A stretch of 64,000 bases of DNA from Paraescarpia echinospica. Lineage: Eukaryota; Annelida; Polychaeta; Sabellida; Siboglinidae. A program made the position numbers and the translations under genes. Position 1 is the first letter of the stretch, and the number at the start of each line of letters is the position of its first letter. The notes below the pieces were generated by a model. The model was given only the letters and a program-made list of their open reading frames with translations, ran no database searches and was not told where the DNA came from. Positions 12,206 to 24,016 of this stretch are shown piece by piece. The DNA lies in the NCBI GenBank assembly GCA_020002185.1, contig CM034542.1, positions 53,723,858 through 53,787,857 on the forward strand, read 5' to 3'.

Positions 12206-13140
12206 TTAAAGCACAGCAAGCAGTTACACACCAAAAACTACATCATTCTTAAAACAAACAATTAAAATAGCATAGTTCACCTCAGAATGCAACTTTAACA
12301 TAAATACCACTCTTCTAGTTTTATTTAATTCCAGCGCTCGGCAACATTCTATTAACTACTACTAAACCATCGCATTAGACTAGTTCAGCTTTCGTATATT
12401 ACGTTCACTTTGGGGGTCTTAACGTAGGCGCAGCGCAAATAATAAAAGATATATATATATTATATATATACATATATTATATAAATTATTAAATGCACTA
12501 AACCAATTTGAGCATCACCGAACCTAATTCGTGATGGGATCAGAGTACAACGTATTTTCTTCTTTTTACTTATATACGAGCGCATTCTGTAAACAAAATG
12601 TCAGGCATTTTTGTCATCTCCGGGATTCTATACTAAGACAGTTGTCAATCGTCACCTTCTCACGAGTTCCATGTGCAAGTCCTCGCTGATTAATTGCGTC
12701 CACTTGTTCGTCGGCTAGATTGTATTAGACTATTTTAATAAGTTTTCCCCAGGGATCGCTCCTTGATTAGTTCCCTGTCCACAAGTGGTTAGTTGCGGTC
12801 AGTGCTCGCGCTTCAGTAGTTAGCCAGAGTGGGTCTGTGTGCTGTCCAGTCTAATCCCTCTCTCAGTCGCCAGATGTCTCGTGAGTATAGGCGGAATATT
12901 CTCGGTAGCACTGTTAATGTTGGTCCGATTTAGTGCCGGTTAGGTTTGAATAACAAACAATTGACCGCTGTTGTAAACTCTACAAAGATGTGCGGTTGAC
13001 CGCTGCTTGAGGGAGTGGCGGCCAGACGGACACAAGCCTGCATACTTAATGTCCTTCACTTTGTTAATTCAAACTGACACTCGATTGCCTGCAAAATCAT
13101 GCATCAGAGAAATATATACAATCTCGGACGCACGTTGCAT
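12206..13140. other. No gene recognised
   Basis: Contains one more inverted copy of the GTTGCATTCTGA motif (about 12,275-12,300) and a TA-rich patch at 12,450-12,485. Otherwise nothing named. Confidence 0.4.
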
Positions 13141-13149
13141 ATATAGGCC

Positions 13150-13150
<1 letters not shown>

Positions 13151-13177
<27 letters not shown>
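13151..13177. repeat. TA microsatellite
   Basis: About 13 TA units. Confidence 0.93.
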
Positions 13178-13181
<4 letters not shown>

Positions 13182-13668
13182 CTTATTCACTTATTTAATT
13201 GTGTGGACCAAGCATTAATTCAAGTGATTTTAAAATCATTCTCTTCACATAAATATACGCGATATATGTGCACGTGTTTCTCGCGCTCTGTCGAAAACCA
13301 CGTGGCCAAAACATTCAGTTGTTTGAAGGCTACATGTCGGTCCTGCATCTATTTAGCAGTAATTTTTATTAACCCGACTGCTGATATTAAAATTATTCGC
13401 ACGCTACATATTTGGATATCAAAGATCCGGATTCGCTATGGGTAAGCCAGGTAAGGTACAAGGAAGCAGCGTAAAACCCTATCATATTCTACGTAAACAA
13501 TTTGGCAATAAAAATAACAACATAATCACGTACGTATGACAAACATATCTAACATTAAATCATACAGAATGCGCTGTAGTGTATAAGGAAAAATAAGAAA
13601 ATATTGAGACCCCATCCTGAATTAGATTCGTCGATGGGCAAATTTGAATAGTGCGTAACAGTGGGTAC
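13178..13668. other. No gene recognised
   Basis: Ordinary spacer. Short open frames only. Confidence 0.4.
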
Positions 13669-13718
13669 TTATGTTAGAGTTGAGAGATTTTAGTTAAAAT
13701 CTCTCAACTCTAACATAA
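13669..13718. repeat. Perfect 24-bp inverted repeat, 2-nt spacer
   Basis: Arms 13,669-13,692 and 13,695-13,718 are exact reverse complements. The left arm begins TTATGTTAGAGTTGAGAG. The spacer is GT. It could extrude as a cruciform or fold as a hairpin RNA. Confidence 0.93.
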
Positions 13719-13728
13719 ATATCAACTG

Positions 13729-13730
<2 letters not shown>

Positions 13731-13768
<38 letters not shown>
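13731..13768. repeat. TA microsatellite at a SINE 3' end
   Basis: About 19 TA units directly abutting the 3' tail of the minus-strand SINE at 13,769. Confidence 0.93.
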
Positions 13769-13773
<5 letters not shown>

Positions 13774-14082
13774 AAGGGTAAGTTCTTACTTAGCGCAGTA
13801 TTCAGTCCCAAGGCGCTTTACAGTTTACTCCGTGGCAGACCTGTTCAATCGACACCATCTCGACTTCTCTGGGAAGCATCCAACCACGCTGCAATTACTG
13901 CGCGAAGACAATTCGTATACAGCTATCAAACACTGTCTATAGCCAGGTACTCATTCACACAGCTGAGTGAATTGGAGTGCCGTATAGTGAACGAACTTGC
14001 TCAAGGTTCAACATCGCCACACTGGATTCGAACCTGGGTTCTCTCAGTAGAGAGTCCGAAGCTCTAGCCACTGCACCACGGC

Positions 14083-14085
<3 letters not shown>
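13769..14085 (-). mobile_element. Full-length tRNA-derived SINE
   Basis: The most complete copy in the window, about 317 bp. On the minus strand it starts AGCGCCGTGGTGCAGTGGC (A-box), then GGTTCGAATCC (B-box), a conserved body, and a 3' tail with a stem-loop (GCGCT at 13,813-13,817 pairing with AGCGC at 13,792-13,796). A TA microsatellite follows at the 3' side and a GCAC/CA microsatellite lies at the 5' side. The head resembles a tRNA but cannot be assigned to an isoacceptor. Confidence 0.88.
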
Positions 14086-14256
<171 letters not shown>

Positions 14257-14892
14257 ATTGGCTGGTGTGTGTTTGAACCCAGTACACCAGACTATGCATG
14301 TTTAGCGTGTTTCTTTTTTTCATAAGCCGTCGACAGTCAAACGAAATCTCATTTCCGACAACTAAGGGCGGCCATTGTGTCATTATCCCCCGCTTGGCCC
14401 ACGGCCTGCGCTAACCACGGAACACAACCGTAGGCCAAACTCAACAAATCCCCGCACAATCAGGTCGCTATATAAATGACTTCAATTTTCCGTTGTATTA
14501 TCTCCGTCGGTGTTGTAATAACACGGTGGGCGCCAACAGTAATAATACCCATCCATTTTTGGCAGTTCGCGCCGGTGCAGCGAGTTTATCAAAGACAAGT
14601 TAACCGGAAGCGCTGCGCGGTGGTTCCTCAGTAGCCACGTGTGCCTTAACGTGCTTAGTGCGTGATTTGTTTCCTGCAAAGCTGTCGTTATTGTTAATGT
14701 GAGGGCCACAGGCGATGGCGTGATACTTTCAGATGATTTGTATAACGACAATAATGCAATAAATATTAAACGCCGTAAATAATAATCATACTAATAAACG
14801 AATATGTTAAGTGTGATCTAACACATCTGAAAAAATATATCCTCAGTTTATCAAACACATGCATCGTGAATCAAATTCGTGGACGTTTACAC
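14257..14892. other. No gene recognised
   Basis: Spacer. An 89-codon minus frame at 14,482-14,751 has no known domain. Confidence 0.4.
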
Positions 14893-15020
14893 TATATACA
14901 GCTTGGACTTGGAACAACATAGTGAACGAACTTGCCCAAGGTTCGACACCGCCGCATAACATTCGAACCCGGGTTCCCTCGATCAAGAGTCCGAAGCTCC
15001 AGCCACTGCACCACGGCGCT
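14893..15020 (-). mobile_element. tRNA-derived SINE, 5' head fragment
   Basis: tRNA-like head ending GGCGCT at 15,020 with B-box GGTTCGAATG and A-box-like GTGCAGTGGC. About 128 bp of the SINE remain. The body and tail are lost, and a TA microsatellite follows on the right. Confidence 0.8.
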
Positions 15021-15021
15021 A

Positions 15022-15023
<2 letters not shown>

Positions 15024-15056
<33 letters not shown>

Positions 15057-15112
15057 CATATATTATATATATATAATACATATATACATACATACATATA
15101 TATATATATATG

Positions 15113-15160
<48 letters not shown>

Positions 15161-15168
15161 TATATACA
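15024..15168. repeat. TA microsatellite with imperfect interruptions
   Basis: About 145 bp of TA with TACATACATA and GAACATA interruptions. Confidence 0.95.
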
Positions 15169-15239
15169 GGCGAAACAGAAAGAATGTTTGGATCAAGACC
15201 GAATGGTACAAATATATTGGACAATCTTAACCAAGTGGT

Positions 15240-15510
15240 TTTCCCGTGAACAGAAGAGAGAATTGTCACCACGTACATACGCTCTAACTGGGAGTGGCCA
15301 GGGGGCAACTTAGAGTTATAGCGGGTGTGTTAAAACAAAAACATCAATTAATGTATTATCCCAATTTTATATACAGTGTCACCGTAACGTTGTCAGTCAT
15401 CAAGACAATTCATTTTCATCGTTAGGTCAGATAACTTAAAACATGTGAATATATACCCTTACTCGTTTGCAATTTTTCGCCGAATAGCGACTGGGTCAAG
15501 TCAAAATGAA
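15240..15510 (+). repeat. Second copy of the 10.7-kb dispersed repeat
   Basis: Shares AATTAATGTATTAT, TTTATATACA and CGAATAGCGACTGGGTCAAG with 10,655-10,850 in the same orientation. It carries about 75 bp extra in the middle (after GTGTCACCGTAACG). Confidence 0.75.
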
Positions 15511-15672
15511 TGTATCACTTTGTCTGATGATATCGTCAAGTTAAAATAATATATTTGCAAAAGGAGCTAGATGTCGTAATCGATACTAGAAAAGTTTGAT
15601 TTTTTTTCGCGAAATGAGTTTAAAAATAATCGATCGACAAAATCGACTGCAAACCATTAATTGTTGCGTAAT

Positions 15673-17466
15673 AGAGAACCGAAGTGAGACGTGACGCTGC
15701 GGCGCTGGCTCCAACAAATGTCTCCCGTCGTATCTGTTAGCAGGGTGTTATGATTTGTTCCAAACTGTAATGATTATTCTGAATGTCATACTTGTAGTTC
15801 TTTATGGTTCCCATAAGTCGAAAGTGATAAGCATATATGGGTGAAACAAATTAGGTATTTTATGTATTCTGGAACGTACAATTGAAGTATTAACGCAAGC
15901 TATTTGATCGCAGTGCCAACATCGATCGCGGTGCAACATGTTTTTTGTGGTGAATCACGCTACTTTTATTGCAAAATGCGGAAGGATAACCTGTCAACAT
16001 CGTACAATTATTGTACGAAATTGTTAAAATGGAAGGATTTGATAATATATTGAACTATGGAACAGATTCTGTTTCAGGCTTAGAAGTCAGGGAGCAGTAA
16101 TTAAGTTGGCGTTTTTGGTGAGCCTCAAGCGGGGGGGGGAGGTGCAATTGGCTAGTTTAAAAAATGGCTTTGAGTTGTTTTGTCCACGATTGTAATTATA
16201 ATGTTGTAATTCACAGGTACAGGTTTATCGATTTCTAAAAGCTGCAAGAAGATTGCAACTATAGATGCTAATCAGATATTCCAAAAATATATTTTGTTGA
16301 GAAAAAACATTTATACTCCCCGGGGATCATTTCCTGAAAATCTGTGGGTATCCATGTTAGTTCACAGTTAATAAAAAACCATTTTGTCAGGGGATTTACC
16401 CATTGAAAACAAACCGTTAGCATCGCTAACTTTTGTTCGAATATGGCTAATGGTGTCAGTAGGCCCCTATCTCTGCACTTGCTGCATTCTTCTCAGACGA
16501 GCCCAAACCGCTTAAAAGGGGATCAAATCATGTCAGATCTAACCATGTTAATAGTTTCACATATTTTCCAAGCGTTCTTCGAGGTACGGTGTACGTTAGT
16601 ATGGAGGATACATAATTCATAATAGCGCTAACTTTGAAAATATGCTATAAAAACTACCAGAAATTGGTTCAAATCCAACACAATAACCAGTTTTCGTGGT
16701 AGCAAGGCTCCCAGTTATATGTTCATAGACATTTGTGGAGTTAATTATTATATGCAATACATATGGTTAATGTTACTGTTAATTAACTGCATAATGTGTT
16801 TATTAACTTTGCATAGTTGGTCATTTTGTTAACAGCATATTTACATTTAAAATGTGTTAATAGTCATGTTGTTGACATTCTACATATGCGTCGGAACGTG
16901 ATGAATATGTCATAAAAACCCTCCAACTGAAGGCTAAAAAAATCCAACTGCACCCCTCTTGAGGCTCATTAAAATCCCCAACTTTATCCTCACATAAGTT
17001 TCCACAAAACCCTCCGACTGCTTCCACCCTGAGGGTGACCAAAAAACTTATGCAATGACCGCTCCCTAACCGTTCAGCCTGAAACTTATTTTGTTCCTTA
17101 TTTCACGATATTATCAAATCCTTCGACATTGACAATAAATAGTAAAGACAGGTTCTCCTTTCGCATTTTGTGGTGAAAATAGCGTGATGCACACAAAAAA
17201 TGTATTACACCGCGACCGATATTGTCAATGCGATCAAATAGCTTGCGTTACAAAATTATTTTCTAAAATACCTAATTTGTTTCACCCATATATACTTCTC
17301 ACTTTAAACGTATGGGAACCATAAAGAACTACACATATGGCTCTCAGAACATTGATTAAAGTGTAGAACAAAACACAACACCATGCTAACAGATACGACG
17401 GGAGACATTTGTTGGAACCAGCCGAGTCGGTTGCTAAGCGGCGTGACGTCAACACATCGGTTCTCT
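15673..17466. repeat. Long inverted repeat with arms of about 420 bp
   Basis: Left arm 15,673-16,085 and right arm about 17,085-17,466 are diverged reverse complements. Shared stretches include CAACAAATGTCTCCCGTCGT, GTTCTTTATGGTTCCCATA, GGGTGAAACAAATTAGGTA and CGCAAGCTATTTGATCGCA. I estimate roughly three-quarters identity by eye. Weaker similarity continues inward (GAGCCTCAAG...GTGCARTTGG near 16,120 and 16,945). About 1 kb of unlike sequence separates the arms. This is a foldback element or two head-to-head copies of a repeat. No protein recognised. Confidence 0.8.
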
Positions 17467-18164
17467 ATATATAATACATTTAATAATGTAACAAGATAAT
17501 ATGGCACGCGTATTTAAAGACAAATCAAATAAAGTACATGTAAGCAACCCCTAAATATATACACAGATTAGTATAAGTATTGAAACCATAACATACCATG
17601 CATACATACTTGTTTGCAGAGAATGTGATGCGTAACTGGATGGATGCTATTAATATAGTCTTTTAATCACCATGAGTTATGGGAAATACGTTATAATAAT
17701 TTAATTTGCGTGTCAGTGATCTGACATATATCTCTACCAGTCATAATAACATTTTGCAACTCGCTGTAACTTGAAATATTGAATTTACATCTATCATTCC
17801 AAACGTACATATACAAGACAAATCCCTTCATTTGTTATTCCTCTATATTTCCTTTGACAAATCATACAAACGATGGATATAAATCCTTTATTCGCTGTCT
17901 TGTTTCTAATGTTCTGCTTGAAGCATGGGTTTCTGCGTCTGTTATAAATTACTTGCTGCCAACAATACAACTTTGCACTTTGGTGATGCATAGGTTTGCA
18001 TGGGCGTTTTTCGGTTATCGTTAAATTAATCGGAAATCAAAGTATCATTTGCAAGTCCATGCCGCTAAAGACAAAACATCCCATTTGTAAAGATTGGCGG
18101 CGTCTCCTTCATTTAAATAACATGATACACTTAACGGAGAGTCTCGCAATTAATCAGATGGCGC
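17467..18164. other. No gene recognised
   Basis: AT-rich spacer before the 46-bp array. No coding or transposon motif. Confidence 0.4.
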
Positions 18165-19155
18165 ACGGTGCATCTTTGGTGGTCGTGGTGCACCTAGGCC
18201 CACCCTATCGTCCGTACTCCCTTGGTGGCCGTGGCGCACTTATACCAACCCTACACTCTGTGCTCCCTTGGTGGTCGTGGCGCACTTATGCCAACCCTAC
18301 ACTCTGTGCTCCCTTGGTGGTCGTGGCGCACTTATGCCAACCCTACTCTATGTGCTCCCTTGGTGATCGTGGCGCACCTCTGCCAACCAAATTGTCCGTG
18401 CTCCCTTGGTGGTCATGGCGCACTTATCCCAACCCTACTCTCTGTGCTCCCTTGGTGGTCTTGGTGCACCTAGACCAACCCTACCATCCGTGCTCCCTTG
18501 ATAGTCGTGGCGCACCTTGGCCAACACTACTGTATGTGCTCCCTTGGTGGTCGTGGCGCACCTAGGCCAACCCTACCGTCCGGTCTCCCTTGGTGGAAGT
18601 GGCGCACCTAGCCCAATCCTACTGTCCGTGTACCCTTGGTGGTGTTGGCGCACCTAGACCAACTCTACCGTCCGTGCACCCTTGGTGGTGTTGGCGCACC
18701 TAAGCCAACCCTACCGTCCGTGCTCCCTTGGTGGTTGTGGCGCACCTAGGCCAACCCTACTGTCCGTGTACCCTTGGTGGTGTTGGCGCACCTAATCCAA
18801 CCCTTCCGTCCGTGCACCCTTGGTGGTCGTGGCGCACCTAGGCCAACTCTACTGTCCGTGTTCCCTTGGTGGTGTTAGCGCACCTAGGCCAACACTATAC
18901 CGTCCGTGCTCTCTTGGTGGTCGTGGCGACCTAGGCCAACCCTACCGTCCGTGTTCCCTTGGTGGTGTTGGCGCATCTATGCCAACCCTAACGTCCGTGC
19001 ACCCTTGATGGTTGTGGCGCACATAGGCCAACCCTACCGTCCGTGCTCCTTTGGTGGTCTTGGCGCACCAAGGCCAACCCTACCGTCCGTGCTCCCTCGG
19101 TGCTCTTGGCGCACCTCGGCCAACCTTACTGTCCGTGCTCCCTTGGTGGTCGTGC
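18165..19155. repeat. 46-bp minisatellite, about 21 copies
   Basis: Unit is about GTGCTCCCTTGGTGGTCGTG followed by GCGCACCTAGGCCAACCCTA and CCGTCC. Copies vary by substitutions. Because 46 is not a multiple of three, open frames rotate through repeat phases. The apparent proteins here are artefacts. Confidence 0.95.
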
Positions 19156-19384
19156 TCTTCCCTGTAGATATAGAATGTTAGATGTGAGCTTTCAAATCAT
19201 CAATGGTGCCAGACAAAATTAGAAAACATCAGGCGATCCATGTCACAATAAAGTTATTTGCCGCAGGCATACTTTTTTGTAACAACAGACGTACACTATA
19301 AAAAGTAATGAAACACTTTAACGCATTTAACGCCTTTAAAACATATATTAGACACACTTAGAAAACACCTTTTGGTGTTTATTT

Positions 19385-20412
19385 TTAAACGTCATGTTTA
19401 AAACAAAACGGCATGTATAAAACAATACGTCATGTTCAAAACAAAACGGCATGCTTAAAACAAAACGGCATGTTTAAAACAATACGTCATGTTCAAAATA
19501 AAACGACATGTTTAAAACAATACGTTATGTTCAAAACAAAACGGCATGTTTAAAACAAAACGGCATGTTTAAAACAAAACGGCATGTTTAAAACAATACG
19601 TCATGTTCAAAACAAAACGGCATGTTCAAAACAAAACGGTATGTTTAAAACAAAACGGCATGTTTAAAACAATACGTTATGTTCAAAACAAAACGGCATG
19701 TTTAAAACAAAACGGCATGTTTAAAACAAAACGGCATGTTTAAAACAATACGTCATGTTCAAAACAAAACGGCATGTTCAAAACAAAACGGTATGTTTAA
19801 AACAAAACGGCATGTTTAAAACAATACGTTATGTTCAAAACAAAACGGCATGTTTAAAACAAAACGGCATGTTTAAAACAAAACGGCATGTTTAAAACAA
19901 TACGTCATGTTCAAAACAAAACGGCATGTTCAAAACAAAACGGCATGTTTAAAACAAAACGGCATGTTTAAAACAAAACGGCATGTTTAAAACAAAACGG
20001 CATGTTTAAAACAAAACGGCATGTTTAAAACAAAACGGCATGTTTAAAACAAAACGGCAAAACAAAACGGCATGTTTAAAACAAAACGGCATGTTTAAAA
20101 CAATACGTCATGTTCAAAACAAAACGGCATGTTCAAAACAAAACGGCATGTTTAAAACAAAACGGCATGTTTAAAACAAAACGGCATGTTTAAAACAAAA
20201 CGGCATGTTTAAAACAAAACGGCATGTTTAAAACAAAACGGCATGTTTAAAACAAAACGGCATGTTTAAAACAATACGACATGTTCAAAACAAAACGGCA
20301 TGTTCAAAACAAAACGGCATGTTTAAAACAAAACGGCATGTTTAAAACAATACGTCATGTTCAAAACAAAACACCATGTTTAAAACAAAACGGCATGTTC
20401 AAAACAAAACGG
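19385..20412. repeat. 19-bp tandem array, about 54 copies, with 152-bp higher order
   Basis: Monomer CGGCATGTTTAAAACAAAA, with variants containing ATACGTCATGTTC and ATACGTTATGTTC. The variant ATACGTTATG recurs at about 19,521, 19,673 and 19,825, exactly 152 bp (eight monomers) apart, with the intervening variant order also repeated. Confidence 0.95.
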
Positions 20413-20898
20413 GTAAATAAAACAAGCAAAAATGTGTTTATAAACACCATGTTTATTTCAAAATACCTGTTAAAATAATACAAATAAACACTGTGCTTAA
20501 AACGAAACACCTCTTAAAACACTATGTACCGTTTAAAATAAAACACGTACAAAAATACAATGTTTAAAATAAAACGTTACATTTTATAAACACAATTTGG
20601 TGTTTTCAGTCCAGACACACTTAGAAAACACTATTGGTGTTTTTAATGCCAAACGTGTTTAAATATAAACAAAAAAATTTAGATTTAAACACTTACTGTT
20701 CAATGTGTTAGTTTGCATTTCTAAACACTGAACACACTAAATAAAACAATTATTTGCAGCAGTACAAAAGTAGCAGTTTTGTCAAAGCAGTAAAACAATC
20801 GCATACATAATTCTTCAAACAGTATTTCATAAGAGTGACGATATAAGAAAGAATATATAACTTGTTATGATATACAAGTAACTGTCACTTATGAGTGT

Positions 20899-21236
20899 GT
20901 GTTAGTAGGGACATAGAGTTAGTGTTACTAGGGACATAGAGTTAGTGTTACTAAGGACATAGAGTTATAGTGTTACTAAGGACATAGAGTTAGTGTTACT
21001 AAGTACATAGAGTTAGTGTTACTAAGGACATAGAGTTATAGTGTTACTAAGGACATATAGTTATTGTTACTAAGGACATAGAGTTATAGTGTTACTAAGG
21101 ACATAGAGTTATAGTGTTACTAAGGACATAGAGTTAGTGTTACTAAGGACATAGAGTTAGTGTTACTAAGGACATAGAGTTATAATGTTACTAAGGACAT
21201 AGAGTTATAGTGTTACTAAGGACATAGAGTCATAAG
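20899..21236. repeat. 23/25-bp minisatellite, about 14 copies
   Basis: Unit AAGGACATAGAGTTAGTG + TTACT (23 bp), with a 25-bp variant carrying an extra TA (GAGTTATAGTG). The two lengths alternate irregularly. Confidence 0.93.
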
Positions 21237-21769
21237 TTTATGTATCGTATGACCGTTTCAAATGCTACATTAAAACTGCCTTCATAATTCAAAATGTGCA
21301 CCTATATCTAGTATCGATTAGAACATGCAAATTTGTTTTTGTGTGAAATAAAACTAGTAAAATAACATTTGTTTGTTCATACAAAAATCTGGCCAAAAGT
21401 TCATATGTATAAAAGCCCGCCTTTTTATTACGTAATTAACACAAATTAACACATGTGACATTTGAAAATATTCACATTTCCACACGTTACGTATGAATAG
21501 TTTATCACAGTGTTCTCTAAATCATAACTGGCCCACTTAAATATAAAGTTGATTTGAACATTTTTGAATTTATTACATTTTTTAAAACTATACCTTTGGA
21601 AATGTAACATTTATGAAGCATTTATCCTTTACGATAAAACACAAAACCAAAAAGTTGTTATACGGATTGTTGATAAAAACACGATTCTAGCTGCCAGACC
21701 TCCCCTTAATGAATCTGATTTGAAATGGACAAAATTAATTGTGGAGGCAGTTTTTAAATCTTATCATGC

Positions 21770-22075
21770 ATCGACATGAGTTTGGTGAAATGTTTAAAGT
21801 TGGCACTCTTATCACCAACGAATGGCTCGCCTAACACACATTGCTGCATGACAGCCATGAACTGATGTAACACGTTGGGTAGGAGAGTTGAAAACAGTAA
21901 TACGCTGCGATAAGCACAACCACTGCCTGGGCGGCATCGGCGGCTTGGGTGAATATCACCCTCTAGTCACATTTCATGACTGCCATTTCATACAAGGTTT
22001 TCTTGCCTTTGCCTCTAGTGAATGCTCTGGTCTTTTCTGTAAAGCTGACGATGGCCGGGATCCTTACGTCATCCT
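21770..22075 (-). pseudogene. Coding-like remnant, family not identified
   Basis: On the minus strand a 3' splice-like site (TTTTGTAG) at about 22,075 precedes a frame reading DDVRIPAIVSFTEKTRAF, then GKKTLYEMAVMKCD, one TAG, RVIFTQAADAAQAVVVLIAA and YYCFQLSYPTCY. After a frameshift it continues FMAVMQQCVLGEPFVGDKS. The amino-acid composition and the continuation across breaks look like decayed protein. A hydrophobic stretch followed by YP is reminiscent of C-terminal parts of multicopy invertebrate transposon-associated proteins. I cannot name the family. It lies inside the candidate CACTA element. Confidence 0.45.
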
Positions 22076-22264
22076 ACAAAATAGTAGCAAAAGAGGGTTA
22101 TTTTATACCTAAACTATATTATTGACTAAATTTCATTTGGCAACGGTTCAGAACTTCAGGCTGTGTCCAAATCCCAGTCAAAACTGCGAGTGGTCAGTCT
22201 CAATCAATGTATATCATGAGACCCAATGAGATTCCAATTCTGGAATCAGAATCGAAGGCTGAAT

Positions 22265-22292
22265 CCGATTCCAATTCCGGAATTGGAATCGG
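22265..22292. repeat. Perfect 28-bp palindrome
   Basis: Half-site CCGATTCCAATTCC followed at once by its reverse complement. Nearby (22,225-22,375) many further GGAATTGGAATC-like pieces occur in both orientations. Confidence 0.92.
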
Positions 22293-23503
22293 TCAGTGAA
22301 AATAGTGAAATTTGAATTGGAATCATAACAGATTGGAAATGGAATTGGCGAGGTGAGGATGAGTTGGAATCATTGATGTGGAAGGATATTGAAAATTAGT
22401 TATTACGTTATAAGGCCTAGGTTATACTTAGTAAAGTTTTGTAACAATATATGCTAAGACTCACTGACTTTTTGGGTCAGAAATGGGACATTTTTTTTGA
22501 AACAAACTTTTCTAACGGTTTGTTTACATTGTATTGATTAAATAACGCCGAATAGTGATTTAGAATATTAATACTTTGTGTAAAGATTTGATCCGGTTTC
22601 TTTGCAAAACGGGGTATTCCGTTAACTATGACCAATGTGTGCAACACCAGTATACACATCGTCGTCGACTTGACTTAAGTATGCTGCCATCAAATGGACA
22701 ACTAAATAGGTCTAGCATGCCACATATATTACACGTACATTTAATCACATCATACAATAAAACGCAATACATATAACTTACCTATTTCAGAGATACAGCA
22801 AAATGTTGGCAGCAATTACGCAAAAAAAACACTTCCCGCGCCTTTCAAAACGTGTACCGGATATTGACAGCGCCCTCTGTAGTAATAACCAGTAGCTCTA
22901 GTAATAATTGTATCACTGTCGTTGTCAATACTTGGCGACAACGGTTGGCTGCTGGAAGCGTTCAATTTTAAACACTTTCTAAGTGTTTAAAAATAAACAC
23001 GATGTTTATGTTTAAACGCTTGGCAGTTAATTAAGCGTTCAAATAATAATTTTGTCAGTATGTCTTCCCACTAAAGCTACATGCAGAACATGATTGTATT
23101 TGTAATAGACAGTAAAACGTTTGGAGCACATTGCTGGTTAACAACTTGATATTTATAAATGACAGTGGACTTTTAAATAGGGCCAAATATAGATTGATCT
23201 GCTACGCCAACTGCCTAAACAGTAACTAATTTCACACAAAAATTCCCAATTAATGTAAATATGCATACGACACGATAAATTACAAAACTTATTATGACAA
23301 TGACATGTATATTGCGTACAGTTTAGTGTACAACCGTACAGGCTAACATGGTATACGTTCCACAATATGTTTAAAACAAAACACCAATAATAAAACGCAT
23401 GTTATAAAACACGTTTTCACGAATGTGTTGAAAAATAAAAACTGTTTTTTAAATGTAAACGCATGTTCAAGTGTTTTTAACAAAACACTTGTTTTTACAG
23501 TGT

Positions 23504-23566
23504 AGGTATATACAAACACGTGGGTATATACCAACACGTGGGGATATACCAACACGTGGGTATGTA
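23504..23566. repeat. 20-bp tandem repeat, 3 copies
   Basis: ACACGTGGGTATATACCA-type units directly outside the right end of the candidate CACTA element. Each unit is itself nearly palindromic. Confidence 0.85.
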
Positions 23567-23718
23567 TTTTTTATTTTATCATCCTATCACTGTAAGTAAT
23601 TACAAACGTGTGTACAATATCTAACATAGCATACCGCTTACCATAGTTAAATGATAATAATGTGTAGAACACTTTATATTTATTAATTTCTTTCGATTGC
23701 GCGGAAAAAACAGTTTAA

Positions 23719-24016
<298 letters not shown>

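Larger units (their letters stand above)
19294..23502. mobile_element. Candidate CACTA (EnSpm)-type element, decayed
   Basis: The left end reads CACTATAAAAAGTAATG and the right end, on the minus strand, CACTGTAAAAACAAG. The first 11 bases agree at 10 positions. Both ends are flanked by TA, which would be a 2-bp target duplication. CACTA elements begin CACTA or CACTG, make 2-3 bp duplications and carry subterminal repeats. Here both end regions are crowded with TTTAAA, AAACAC and GTGTTT motifs, and the left interior is filled by a 19-bp array. The only coding-like remnant is on the minus strand near 21,770-22,075. No CACTA transposase domain was recognised, so the assignment rests on termini and architecture. 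Confidence 0.42.

Noticed and set aside
18165..20478. CRISPR-like regular spacing in the 46-bp and 19-bp arrays
   Set aside because: There are no unique spacers between repeats, the host is eukaryotic and no cas genes occur. These are plain tandem arrays.
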